Source of the DNA: Pythium myriotylum
Taxonomy: Eukaryota > Oomycota > Peronosporomycetes > Pythiales > Pythiaceae
Assembly (NCBI GenBank): GCA_023091665.1
Contig: JALJCQ010000004.1
Span: forward strand, 2,418,001 to 2,482,000
Length of the DNA stretch: 64,000 nucleotides
Direction: 5' to 3'
This document shows, piece after piece, positions 9,740 to 19,466 of this stretch. The stretch's first letter is position 1. Each line of letters opens with the position of its first letter. Both the position numbers and the translations under genes were made by a program. The notes beneath the pieces are model-generated. The model was given only the letters and a program-made list of their open reading frames with translations, was not told where the DNA came from and did not search any database.

Positions 9740-11158
9740 TCACCGCCAGCGGCGCGGCGCCGGAGCGGGCAATGGCGCCTTCGCCGCCGAGGACTTCTTG
9801 TTCTTCACCGGCTGCGTCGGCTGCGTCGGCTTCGTTGGCTTCGTTGGCTGCGTTGGCCTCGCTGACACCACCGCAGTCTTCGCTGTCATCGTGGTCTTCT
9901 TCACCGTCTGAGCCGTCTTAGCCGTCTTAACCGTCTTAGCCGTCTTAGCCGCTGTAGTCAAGGCCACTCCTGTGGCTTCCTTCTTCGCCGGCACGTGTGC
10001 GGCTCCGCTCGGTCGTTTGACACCCTTCTCGCCCTTGAGCTTGGTGACAGTCTTGGCTTTCGTGGCAGTCTTAGCCTCAGCGGTGGTCTTGATCTTCGCG
10101 TCAGTCTTGACCTTTGTGGTCGTCACGGGCTGCGGCCAACCAAAAACATTGACACTCGTCGGCTGCCTTGCACCGCCGGCCATCAGCGTAGGTGCTGGCA
10201 TCACGCCGTGGGCCAACGTGCCCACTGGACGCCGCACGGAGATTGCTCGCGACGGGAAGATCTTTGGCGGAACGATCTGTGAAACAAGCGGCATCGCAGC
10301 CGAAGGAGGAGGAGGAAGCACTTGAGTCTTGGCCACGGCAACAGAGCTCGACGCGACGTCCTCGTCCTCGTCGGTAGCCTCTCTGCGCGGACTCTCGATA
10401 ACCTCCATTGCCTCACACGACGCACAAGAGTCCTCCATGCTCTCGTCAAGGTCGCCCAACGTGAGCGCCTCGTCGCCGACCTCCGCCAGCGCCTCCGCAC
10501 CACGCGCCAAGACCTCCTCCAGCGCTCGCACCGTCGCTTCGTCCAGCGGCTGCGACGCCACGCAATCGCTCTGCGACTTCATCCACTTGAGCGCGCTCTC
10601 CGCGCCGTCGTCGTCCTCGCACTCGTCGCCCAACGACGACAGATCGTCGTCGTCGTAGTAGTAGTCACCGTCGTTGCCGTCGTCGTCGTCCACGTCCATA
10701 TCGGTGCGCGAGGACGCCGTGTGCGACGCCGACGCCGACCCATACGCATACGCATACGCGAGCTCGTCGCGGAGACAAGCCACTTCGACCTCGCGCCGAG
10801 CGAGCTCCGCTTCGGCGTACTCGATCCACCTCAGCGCATGCACAAGCTCGTCCGACAGCTCGTCCACATGCTGCGCGAGGCTGCGGTGGAGCTTGTTGAC
10901 CACGGGATCGAGTCCGGCCGCCAGCGCGCTGTCCAAGACGGCGTCGCGCGCGCCCCTCACCATGCGCGCCACGATCACTCGGTACCCGCTCGTGGACAGC
11001 GGGTCCACCGCCTCCTCGGGCGAAGACGCCGACATCGCGGGGCTGTGCGGTGGTGGTGGCGATCGTGGTCTCGTCGGGCCGGCCGACGCTCCGGTCGCGG
11101 CCCGTTCCTTCGTCCTCATCATCGACAGCGTCGTTGTCGTCACCGTCGATGTCATCAT
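9740..11158 (-). CDS. acidic protein with Lys/Thr/Ala repeat tail, unknown function
   Basis: A single minus-strand frame of 472 residues. A helical N-terminal half (about residues 50-140, RWIEYAEAELARREVEVACL) is followed by a very acidic Asp/Tyr run (VDDDDGNDGDYYYDDDD) and then a Pro-rich linker. The C-terminal 130 residues are repeats of KTAKT/KTVKT and TQPTKPTKPTQP, reminiscent of histone H1 tails. The family is not recognised. The last codons read TGGCG/GTGAGT, a good splice donor, so the true C terminus may be in a downstream exon rather than at the TGA at 9740. Nuclear location is a guess from the basic tail. Confidence 0.55.
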   Translation of the reverse strand: MMTSTVTTTTLSMMRTKERAATGASAGPTRPRSPPPPHSPAMSASSPEEAVDPLSTSGYRVIVARMVRGARDAVLDSALAAGLDPVVNKLHRSLAQHVDELSDELVHALRWIEYAEAELARREVEVACLRDELAYAYAYGSASASHTASSRTDMDVDDDDGNDGDYYYDDDDLSSLGDECEDDDGAESALKWMKSQSDCVASQPLDEATVRALEEVLARGAEALAEVGDEALTLGDLDESMEDSCASCEAMEVIESPRREATDEDEDVASSSVAVAKTQVLPPPPSAAMPLVSQIVPPKIFPSRAISVRRPVGTLAHGVMPAPTLMAGGARQPTSVNVFGWPQPVTTTKVKTDAKIKTTAEAKTATKAKTVTKLKGEKGVKRPSGAAHVPAKKEATGVALTTAAKTAKTVKTAKTAQTVKKTTMTAKTAVVSARPTQPTKPTKPTQPTQPVKNKKSSAAKAPLPAPAPRRWR

Positions 11159-12026
11159 CGTTGTTATCGCTCCTCGTAGCGTGACGCGTCCTCAGCAGCG
11201 CACGTGGCGGCGCTCTCGTTCTCTCGTTCTCGTTCTCGTCGCCGTCGGCCAGTCGTCCGTCGCGGCGCTGCGCTGTGGTGTTGGTGTGGTGTTGGTGCCT
11301 GAGCTCGACCGCGTCGATTCCAGGACTGCGCGGCCGGCCTTGCGACGCGGCGCATCGTCGTCGCGCCGGCGGCTGAGTGATGGGGGGCGCGAGTCTCTCG
11401 CATTATTTCCGCATGGTGGATCGGATCTTGTGGAGGCGCGGAGCAGGACTCAGCTCTGCGGAGGATCTGAGGAGGAGTGGTAAGTGCGCGTGGAGCAGTC
11501 TGTGATCTGTGGCGTGGCTCCAAGTTGTCTGTTAGGTTCGATGGGATGCCTTCAACCGGTATCAGCGGTATGGTGATATACCGGTACTAGTTGTATCTAT
11601 AAAATTCCAAAATTTATACATCATCAATTGTCATGAAAGCCTGCACCAGATTGACACGGTTCCTTGGATCAAAGGTGGTTTGAAGTCGAGAAAGGGATTC
11701 TACTTCAGCAAGAAAATGAATGACCAAGCTTCTTGGCTCTCAGACATGAGACCCCACATTCCCAAAATGGCGCAACAGCCCCGATTCTGCATTGGACTTT
11801 CGCAGCCTTCCCCAGGAGTCTTGGCCGTTCGTCGCATGCATTTCATTTCTCTGGATGTGGGATGCTGCTGATTAAAGTTAGTGCCTTAAAATGGCTTCGC
11901 GAGCTTTATGGTCAGTGTGATGCTCGATCTCACCAAGAATATCCGATGTTTCCAACTTCGCGAATCCCCGGTGTCTTCCCATTCCTCAACATCATTAAAG
12001 ACTTTAACACGTGCTCTACGCTTGCC
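11159..12026. other. intergenic region between divergent genes
   Basis: Upstream region of two divergently transcribed genes. It contains an inverted repeat ACCGGTAT...ATACCGGT (11555-11585). The frame of the downstream gene is open from 11733, but the signal peptide begins at 12027. No other gene is seen. Confidence 0.4.
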
Positions 12027-12953
12027 ATGGTTTCATCCTCATGCTTTTTCAGCTTTGTGGTTGCTGGAGCTGCTTCGATCGCCATATCATCCGCTTCGGA
12101 TATCACGACTTTTCCAGTTGAATACGATGTTCTCACTGTCACATGCGAACTCCAAGTCGAGGCACTAGCTGGTCCTGTGAGTTCTGCAGGGCTTCCTCAG
12201 GTGAACGAACTCTTCCAAGCATTCATCAGCACTTTCAACGATGACGTCAAGTCTGGTAATCTAACAGTTGTTGATCACAATAAACGAATCGATTCGTTCG
12301 TGACGGCCGTCTCTGCTTTCGTACCGAACTTCAAGAACGAATCAGAGAATGCGATCGCAGGAACTCCAATAGACTTCTTCACGTTTCGAGCTGGCGCCCA
12401 TGCAGCAAGCTGGGACGTACTGTATGATGCTGCTGCTGCAGTTGCAGCTGAGACAGGGACTGCAGAAATTACTCCGTTGTTGGCGTCGGTGGACTCGTAT
12501 ATGGTCCAGAACATAGGCACGGCATCTCCCCAAGAACTGCAACTCAAGTCGGATGACTTCTTCGAGAATGCAGAGGCTGTCAAGCCCGGTTTCAGGGACC
12601 TGGTTTACAAAATCATCAGTCACCTCTACGATGAAATCTGGAAGACGGTTATGACCGATACATCTACTCTGCTCGACGGAAGCGAGGCCGGAAGTGGTAC
12701 GGGCTCAGCCAGCGAGGAAAGCGAAGCTAGTGAGGACAGTAAGAGTGGATCCTCAAGCGGCCAAGCGGTGGGCGTGTGGGACGAGGATGACTCCACTGGA
12801 ACTCAGCAGCGCACGACCCACTCGCCTCCGGCATCAAAACCTCACGTTGACCAATCCAACCCTCCAATGCCAAGTCAGAGTGCTTCCAACGCGCACGCTG
12901 TCGCAATCTCTACTGTCGTTGTCGCACTCGTCTCTTTTGCTCTGCATATGTAG
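12027..12953 (+). CDS. secreted GPI-anchored serine-rich protein
   Basis: I chose ATG 12027 because it starts a typical signal peptide (MVSSSCFFSFVVAGAASIA) directly before the mature sequence. The product is about 308 residues. A globular domain (about residues 30-210) contains HAASWDVLYDAAAAVAAE and DEIWKTVMTDTSTLL. A low-complexity Ser/Glu/Gly linker follows (GSGTGSASEESEASEDSKSG). The protein ends in a hydrophobic segment (AVAISTVVVALVSFALHM), typical of a GPI-anchor signal. The family name is not recognised; a cell-surface role is inferred from the signals. A decayed relative lies at 3043-3228. Confidence 0.75.
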   Translation: MVSSSCFFSFVVAGAASIAISSASDITTFPVEYDVLTVTCELQVEALAGPVSSAGLPQVNELFQAFISTFNDDVKSGNLTVVDHNKRIDSFVTAVSAFVPNFKNESENAIAGTPIDFFTFRAGAHAASWDVLYDAAAAVAAETGTAEITPLLASVDSYMVQNIGTASPQELQLKSDDFFENAEAVKPGFRDLVYKIISHLYDEIWKTVMTDTSTLLDGSEAGSGTGSASEESEASEDSKSGSSSGQAVGVWDEDDSTGTQQRTTHSPPASKPHVDQSNPPMPSQSASNAHAVAISTVVVALVSFALHM

Positions 12954-13354
12954 CTCTTGTAAAGATAAACACGACGGCCTGTAGGCAGCCTTCACTTCCT
13001 TCTATTGTACGATCCATTCCCGGCAGTCCCACGTGGACTGATAGCCAGTCGAGGCCGGCGACTTCGCGATCACAGACCCGAGCGGTTCAGCGGAGGCCCG
13101 TGAATTCAGAGTGAGTTGTGGCCATTATCGTCTGAGATAAACGGGGAAATTTTCGAGCTTCGATTTCCCTGTGAATTGGGGCGCCAGCCTTTGTTTGACG
13201 ATATTAGATGTGGTAAGTTCGCTGATATTTCCCTCGTAGGTTCGTGTTCAGCGGAGAAAGTCAGTCTGGGACACCTCCAGACATTCGCGGACATTGGACC
13301 CAAGCGCCAGCCCACGCCCCGGTCGCCGACGACTCCAACGGAGAACCCAGACCC

Positions 13355-13385
13355 AGAGAGAGCGAAAGAGAGAGAGAGAGCGCGC
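13355..13385. repeat. GA-rich simple repeat
   Basis: A run of GA dinucleotides (GAGAGAGCGAAAGAGAGAGAGAGAG-type) lies in the 5' flank of the phosphatase gene. Confidence 0.6.
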
Positions 13386-13526
13386 GCTGGTGCGTGACGA
13401 CTTGGCCCCAGCGGCGCGTTGGCTCGCGTCGCCCGATCGAGAGCCAGACAGGCAGCTCGCTCGACAGCTCATTCTAACACTCGCCACTCGTCCTCCAGAC
13501 ACTTCAAGCACCGCAAGAGTACCATT

Positions 13527-14631
13527 ATGTCGCGTTTCCTGGCCGATCCGATCACCGAGAAGGACTCGGCGACGTACAACGGGCCCGGAGTGTCTGTGGG
13601 CAAATGCGCCATGCAAGGATGGCGCGATACGATGGAGGTACAGCCGGTAGTCGTGCATTGCAACGTCAGCGCTGTACTGATGCGGGAATGTCTGCAGGAT
13701 ATCGACATCGTCCAGATCCCAATGGATCCTCGCGTTCCAGAGACTTTCTGCGTCGCTGTGTTTGACGGCCACGGAGGAGCTACTGTATCTCAGGCGATGT
13801 AGGTCTTCAGATGAACTGTGTCGGTCACTTGAGGGACTCATTCGTGGAGTGGCACTTGTTTGACAGCGCGAAGAGTATTATTGGGCACATCACATCGACA
13901 GATGACTACAAGAACGATGCGAAGGTGAGCGGGTCAGTTTACGAGCTCCGAGATGATCAATAACTCACGTGCTGCGGATGATCTAGTCTCCTGAATCACT
14001 CGCCGTCGCTGTGTGCAAGGCCTTTACTGAGGCGGACGAGACTCTGAAACGTGATCCGGATTTCTCCACAAGCTCAGACGAAGTCGGGTCCACGGGGCTC
14101 CTAGCGATCGTGACTCCCACCGATATTATCTGTGCGAATGTCGGCGACTCTCGCTGTATCCTCAGCAACGGCCGCTCCCAAGAAGTGCTCCAGCTCTCTG
14201 TAGACCATAAGCCCGATGTTGAGTTCGAGAAGCAGCGCATCATCGCCGCAGGTGGCACGGTTTTCCGCGGACGTGTGTGCGGAGGCGTTGCCGTGTCTCG
14301 CAGCTTCGGTGACTTCTGGTTCAAGAGGAACGCCGCGCTGAAGGCTCATCAGCAGCTTGTCACTGCTGAACCCTGTGTGCGCATCCAGCGCCGAGATTCA
14401 GCAGACGAGTTCCTCGTCCTATGCTGTGACGGTATCTACGATGTGATGAGCAATGACCAGTTGCGCAAGTTTATCCGTTCAAAGCTTAAGAGTAGCAAAA
14501 GTGCGCAGGAGATCTGCGAGCTGCTCGTCGACGAATGTCTTGCGCGTGGCAGTCGCGATAACATGAGTGTTGTGCTAGTCGTCTTCAACGCTGCTGCGGC
14601 ACTAGGCGCGGCCCAGAAGAGGAAGCCTTAA
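13527..14631 (+). CDS. PP2C-family Ser/Thr phosphatase
   Basis: A metal-dependent (Mn/Mg) protein phosphatase. Exon 1 is 13527-13637 (SVGKCAMQGWRDTME). Exon 2 starts at 13698 and carries the metal-binding VAVFDGHGG. Exon 3 is 13987-14631 with GSTG, ANVGDSR, DHKP, GGVAVSRSFGD, LCCDGIYDVMS and GSRDNMSV. Introns use GTACAG...CTGCAG and GTGAGC...GATCTAG and keep the phase. Within exon 2 the frame carrying DGHGGATVSQ ends in TAG at 13800-13802, while the next conserved part (LQMNCVGHLRDSFVEWH, to 13924) is in another frame, and no plausible intron lies between them. This is either a 1-base frameshift in the genome or an assembly error. All catalytic motifs are otherwise intact. Confidence 0.8.
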
Positions 14632-14710
14632 TTACGAGTGGATCCAAAGAACGACCATCCACAAGTTGCGAAGAGGTTCTTAGCTTGTGGCAATAATGGT
14701 ATTCACTTTG

Positions 14711-15496
14711 CTAGTCGATGCTGCTCAAAACAATCTCATACATCAAGCTCGCTTGAAGAGCTTTTATTCGATCAAAATTTCTATCATCTTCAACGTCTTC
14801 ATTCTCTTGTGGTCGAAACGACTCGTGGAATTGCCGAATGTTGTCGACGAGGAAGTCGTAGTGTCTAGTAAGTAGCACAATAATGGGGTGGAACGCAGCA
14901 GGTGATGCCGAAGTTGAGTCCGCGGCAGCAGCATCTAGTGCTCGGCGCATTGCCATAGACAGGCATAGAGAGGCTTCGAAATCCCAGAGGCTTCGAGTCT
15001 CCACCAGCACAGAAATGCCAGCCATCCCGAGTTGGTCAATACACGCCAGTGCGGCATAGCACACGTACCGGATCGAATTCACACATTGTGCGAGTTCGAA
15101 CTTGTGAAGTGCTGGGAACGGTGGAAACAAATCGGGGTCGGTACAAATGCCGTCCCGTAGAGCTTCGGCGTACAGTCCCGATAGCAAGAACTCAACCATG
15201 CCAGCATGGCCACGTGTTGCTGCAATCGTGAACCCATGACCAACTAGTTCATAGACTCGCTGGTACACACGACCCCTACTACACCTCGTTGGACTCTCGT
15301 CTCCCATGCTTGGAACGCTCTTCGGATGTTTTGTGTAGATCCTCTGCAGCGACAAGTGACAAGCATCAATGTCTCCGACTTCACAAGCACTGAGAAATGT
15401 TGTGGCGATGTTCGCGTCAACAACAACCGCGATCTGCACCACTGGCAGCGTCCTAAGCAACGATACCGAACTCTGTTTGGCCAGCACTTTTGACAT
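14711..15496 (-). CDS. ankyrin-like repeat protein
   Basis: A single minus-strand frame. I prefer the ATG at 15496 (MSKVLAKQSSVSLL). An upstream in-frame ATG at 15559 would overlap the end of the CCDC97 gene by eight bases. The product of about 261 residues has ankyrin-type pieces (ATTFLSACEVGDIDAC and GFTIAATRGHAGMVEFLLSG), a further helical pair (ALACIDQLGMAGISVLVETR) and an acidic C-terminal part. The repeats are divergent. A protein-interaction role is likely; the partner is unknown. Confidence 0.6.
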   Translation of the reverse strand: MSKVLAKQSSVSLLRTLPVVQIAVVVDANIATTFLSACEVGDIDACHLSLQRIYTKHPKSVPSMGDESPTRCSRGRVYQRVYELVGHGFTIAATRGHAGMVEFLLSGLYAEALRDGICTDPDLFPPFPALHKFELAQCVNSIRYVCYAALACIDQLGMAGISVLVETRSLWDFEASLCLSMAMRRALDAAAADSTSASPAAFHPIIVLLTRHYDFLVDNIRQFHESFRPQENEDVEDDRNFDRIKALQASLMYEIVLSSID

Positions 15497-15551
15497 TTTC
15501 AAGTTGCGTCTATTCGGAAAGGTGTTTTGGCGTGTGGGCGCCTCTTCGCGA

Positions 15552-16310
15552 TCACTCATCTTCTGCGAAGTATCGCTCTTCGGCATCTCGCTGCATCTGA
15601 TCCATGTCATCAAGGCCTTGGTCGCTATCAATTGTCGCGTAGTCGACAAATTCAGTGTCGAACCCATCCAGGAACCTCTCGCACATGAGGTCGATGAGCT
15701 GGGCACGGCGCTCGTCGACGCCTAATGGTTCGCTCTCCTGCTCTTTCGTCTCCTCATCTTCGTCCTCTTCTTCTTCCTCCTCTTCCTCCGCATGATCGTC
15801 TACTGAGCGATACTTCCCCCATGTGCGTTGTTCGGCGACCCTGCGTGTCTCTATCACTTGTCGGTCGCACGTGTCCATCAAGAACGCTGACAACGAGACA
15901 CCATCGGCTCCGAATGGAGCGCGTTGTTCGCGCGAGGCGACGTTAAGATATTGCCCGAGGTGCAAGTGGAAGAGCGCTGGGCTACGCTGTTGCATTTGCT
16001 CATCTGAGAAGTACCAGTCGCCCTCGTGTTGCGTCGTATCCTTCTCGCCTAGAAGCTGCTGGAGGCGCGAGTACCGCCGATTCCGCACGACCGTCTCCAC
16101 GGACGTCGCCGCCGCGGTCTGTCGATCGCGATACACTCTCGCGGCTGCACGCGCGTCTGCCGTCGTCGGCGGCACTGTGGGAGCGTCGCCGCCGTCGTGC
16201 AGCGTCGCCATGTACGCGTCGAGCGGATCCATGTCCTCCGGTTGGGTCATCTTTTCATCCAGCTGACCGTCATTCACGCAGGACCTCTTCACAGTGACAT
16301 CTACGAGCAT
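15552..16310 (-). CDS. CCDC97: CCDC97 family protein
   Basis: A single exon of 252 residues. The core domain has RNRRYSRLQQLLGE, DWYFSDEQMQQRSPALFH and HLGQYL, then an acidic Glu/Asp run, then the diagnostic C-terminal block (ERFLDGFDTEFVDY, LDDMDQMQRDAEERYF). CCDC97 proteins have been linked to the SF3B part of the spliceosome. The stop codon nearly touches the next gene in the same orientation, so the two may share a transcript region. Confidence 0.8.
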   Translation of the reverse strand: MLVDVTVKRSCVNDGQLDEKMTQPEDMDPLDAYMATLHDGGDAPTVPPTTADARAAARVYRDRQTAAATSVETVVRNRRYSRLQQLLGEKDTTQHEGDWYFSDEQMQQRSPALFHLHLGQYLNVASREQRAPFGADGVSLSAFLMDTCDRQVIETRRVAEQRTWGKYRSVDDHAEEEEEEEEDEDEETKEQESEPLGVDERRAQLIDLMCERFLDGFDTEFVDYATIDSDQGLDDMDQMQRDAEERYFAEDE

Positions 16311-16501
16311 GCGCCATCATCGCTTGCAGGTGTGCGTGGCAGCGCTGCCAGAAGAGAGAAGACACATCGAAATGCATGAAGCAACAGCGATGACGTTGTC
16401 GGTTGCATGGGAAGAACTGTTTATTCGCAGGAGACGCTGACCGTGCTCGACGGCGTGGCTACTCCGATCTACTACTGGATGTGAACGCCCGGAATGCGCG
16501 G

Positions 16502-17099
16502 CTAATCCTTCTTGAACTCTGCGAGCAGCTCCGTCAGTTCGCCCGACTTGTGCATGTCCGTGATGATGTCGCAGCCACCGACGAACTCGCCCTTGACGTA
16601 CAGCTGCGGGATGGTCGGCCATTGCCTACAAGAAATCCCACGGACAGTTAGATTGTCACGCATCCGCTTCAATCTACAGTTGCCATCATCCGACAAGAAC
16701 GCACGAGTATTCCTTGACGCCCTCGCGGATCTCCGGGTGGTCGAGCACGTTGACGCTGTCGAAGCTCACGCCCTGGGCGTGGAGGATGCGCACGACCTGC
16801 ATGGAGAAGCCGCACTGCGGCGCCGACGGCGTGCCCTTCATGTAGAGCATGATCGGGTACGTCTTGACGTGGCTGTCGATCATCTTGAGGATCTCGTCCT
16901 TCTCCGAGGACACGGCTGCGTGGTACTTTGGCGCAAAGTCCGAGTGCGACTCGCCGTCCTTGGTCGAGAGGAAGCGCGCGCCGCTGGACGCGTTGAGCGC
17001 CGCGGCTCGCAGCGCCGTCGCGCGTGCGGTCTGTCGGGTGGCGACGGCGCGCAGGACGCCCGGGCGGGCGAGCACGCGGCGCGAGAGAGAGCTGAGCAT
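16502..17099 (-). CDS. GLRX5: mitochondrial monothiol glutaredoxin (Grx5 type)
   Basis: Exon 1 is 17099-16705 and exon 2 is 16625-16502. The 79-bp intron (GTGCGT...TTGTAG) splits a serine codon and gives [18 protein letters not shown]. The N-terminal 45 residues are Arg/Ala/Ser-rich with no acids, typical of a mitochondrial transit peptide. The active site is the monothiol CGFS ([10 protein letters not shown]), with the family's [14 protein letters not shown] and GGCDI motifs. Such proteins carry and transfer iron-sulfur clusters in mitochondria. I chose ATG 17099 (MLSSLSRR) because the more upstream in-frame start would prefix the transit peptide with unlikely residues. Confidence 0.9.
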
Positions 17100-17442
17100 C
17101 CTGGCGGTTCCTTGAAGGGCGATTACTCTGTGTGGTCGGATCACCACCACACCCGACGGAATTCGTCACACAGAGTCACCGCGATATTGCCCCACCATGA
17201 ACAAATACAGTTATTTGGTTGGTTTAAAATCAAACATGACGAAGTTAGATTGGTAGAAACTTACGCAGCGTCGCTGGGATGAGGATGCTGCCCTTTGTTT
17301 AACGACCGGGGATCACAATAGACCCGCTGGTCTTTATTTGGGAATCGAGCGACAACCCCGCGAGGTCGATCTGGGTCGTCGAGCGAGGAGGTCGCCGCGG
17401 ACAGAAGCCACGAACGTATCCGTCTCCGAGCCCAGCGAGAGC

Positions 17443-19348
17443 ATGGCCAACTCGAATCCGCCGTTCTCCAACGCGCCGAACGCGGCCCAGTACGCGGGTT
17501 ACGCCCAGTTCTACGGCTCTCAGCAGCCGGTGAGAGGGCCGCCGGCGTTCGCTCGTCCGCCGCCGCCAGGCTCCGCAGCGTACCCACCTGGGATGCGACC
17601 GCCTCCAGGGGCGCCAATGCCGCGTGGACCACAGTGGTCGGCGCCACGAGGACCTCCTGGGCCACCGCGAGGCCCGTCGCCTCGACCCCAAACGAATGCG
17701 TGGGCTTGGGGAACGGGAGCGAACGAGGCGCCGAAGGTCGTCGCCGCGGCGCCGCCAGTGATGTACAATAACCCCAGAGGACCCGTTGCGCGTCCGAGGT
17801 AGGCGGTTGGCTTGCGTGGGTTGGGTTGACGTTTCGTTCCAACTCTTGGATGTCTGACTTCAGTCCAGCGCCTTCAACCGCAGCCTCGTCGACAGCAGAC
17901 ACGAACATGAACAACACCAAGTGGCCAGACTCACTCCACGACTACGTGAAACGTGCATTTGCACGCTGCAAAGGAGTCGCCGATCAGTCCATCACGCAAA
18001 ACAGACTCAAAGAGCTCATCACAAACGCCATCATGACGAGCACTTTGTGGACGAAGAACTGGCATGCTGAACCGCTTCCAACACTCGTCGGCGACGCGGT
18101 CGCACCTACGTCAGTCATTTCAAACTTGCCCGCTCCACCTCGAGGCCCTGCCCAAATGCAGCCGTTCCGTCCAGCGATGCAGCCGCCGCGTGGCCACCCG
18201 GGAGGCTTTATGCCGTTCAATCAAACAACAGCGAAGACCCCGAAGCGCAAAGCGTGAGTACTTGTAATGATGGTCTTGCGGATGTTGGTGGTCCTCACTT
18301 CCGCGTTTTGTATTGTAGTGAGCACATTGAGGATATGAACAAGAAGAGTCAACGAAAGGAGCGCTTCATGAAGGACCAATTTGAAAACGCGAAATACATT
18401 GTCCCGACGGTGGATCCAACGAAGTTAAAAGTGCTAAACGATGACGGAGAGTTGGACTTGGAAGCTATGACAATCAAGGGCACGTGTCAGACAATCGAGA
18501 AGGAGTATTTGCGCTTGACATCTCCCCCTCATCCGTCGACTGTGCGCCCCGAACCAGTGCTCAAGAAGGCACTCGAGATGGTCAAGACGAAATGGAAGGC
18601 AAGCGATTGCGATTATATTTATGCGTGTAGCCAGCTCAAATCTATTCGACAAGACTGTACGGTGCAGCGAATCAAGAATGAGTTTACTGTGCTTGTGTAC
18701 GAAACACACGCACGCGTTGCACTCGAATCAGGAGATATCAATGAATTCAATCAATGCCAGACGCAACTCCACGAGCTCTATGAGAAGTCGATCCCAGGCG
18801 AGGCGATCGAATTCTTGTCTTACCGAATACTCTACTGCATCTATGTCTCCCTCCAAGCCAAGAAGGCCGATTCGAACGCAGGGCAGCTTGGTATGTATAG
18901 CGTGTTGGGCAGCGTAACTCCTGCGTTGCGTCAGCATGAATCTGTCCGCCACGCTTTGGCCGTTCGACAGGCCGTGGCCTCAAATGATTATCACCGTTTC
19001 TTCAAATTACATGCTCAAGCTCCGAAGATGGCAGGGTATCTCATGGATCCAATGGTCGCTACGATCCGATTACGCGCACTCCGAGCGATCTGCAAAGCGT
19101 ATGTACCATTCTTTAGCATCTTGGTGGCGACCTCCGGAAATCTTAGTGTTGTGTCGTTGATTGACAGGTATCGCCCCAACATTCCGATTGATTTTGTCCG
19201 ACAGGAACTCAGTCTCGAGGGTAAAGCAGGTGACCAGTTCATCCAACAATCAGGTATTGTATTTGTGAGTGGCAGCAATGACGAGCTTGTGGATACGAAG
19301 AGCTCCGACATTGTTTGGGTCTTGAGCGATCAGTCTTCCCTCATCTAG
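17443..19348 (+). CDS. LENG8: LENG8/THP3-like SAC3-GANP domain protein
   Basis: Four exons: 17443-17798, 17864-18253, 18319-19098 and 19168-19348. All junctions have GT-AG borders and matching phases. The N-terminal 120 residues are Pro/Gly/Arg-rich low complexity (PPAFARPPPPGSAAYPPG). A short helical motif follows (WPDSLHDYVKRAFARC). The C-terminal half is the SAC3/GANP module: TIEKEYLRLTSPPHPSTVRP, ACSQLKSIRQDCTVQRI, FTVLVYETHARVALESGD, EFNQCQTQL and LDTK-like VDTKSSD near the end. Family members (yeast Thp3, human LENG8) act with a CSN12-type partner in transcription-coupled mRNA processing. Confidence 0.87.
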
Positions 19349-19466
19349 GGGGCCAAATGAGCTATGAACGGTTTATGCGCTAATAATTCCGTAGACCACG
19401 TGAAAATAGAGCGGTGCTTCGTTTCATTTGTTTGTTTGTGTAAAGGACATTGAAATGTGTATCTAT

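Noticed and set aside
8988..9911. 307-codon plus-strand open frame
   Set aside because: Arg/Ser/Ala/His-rich composition typical of GC-rich shadow frames, overlaps other equally long frames on both strands and has no motif.
10322..11179. 285-codon plus-strand frame with poly-Val/Arg
   Set aside because: Exact antisense of the acidic Asp-rich gene; the Val run is the complement of the Asp/Tyr codons.
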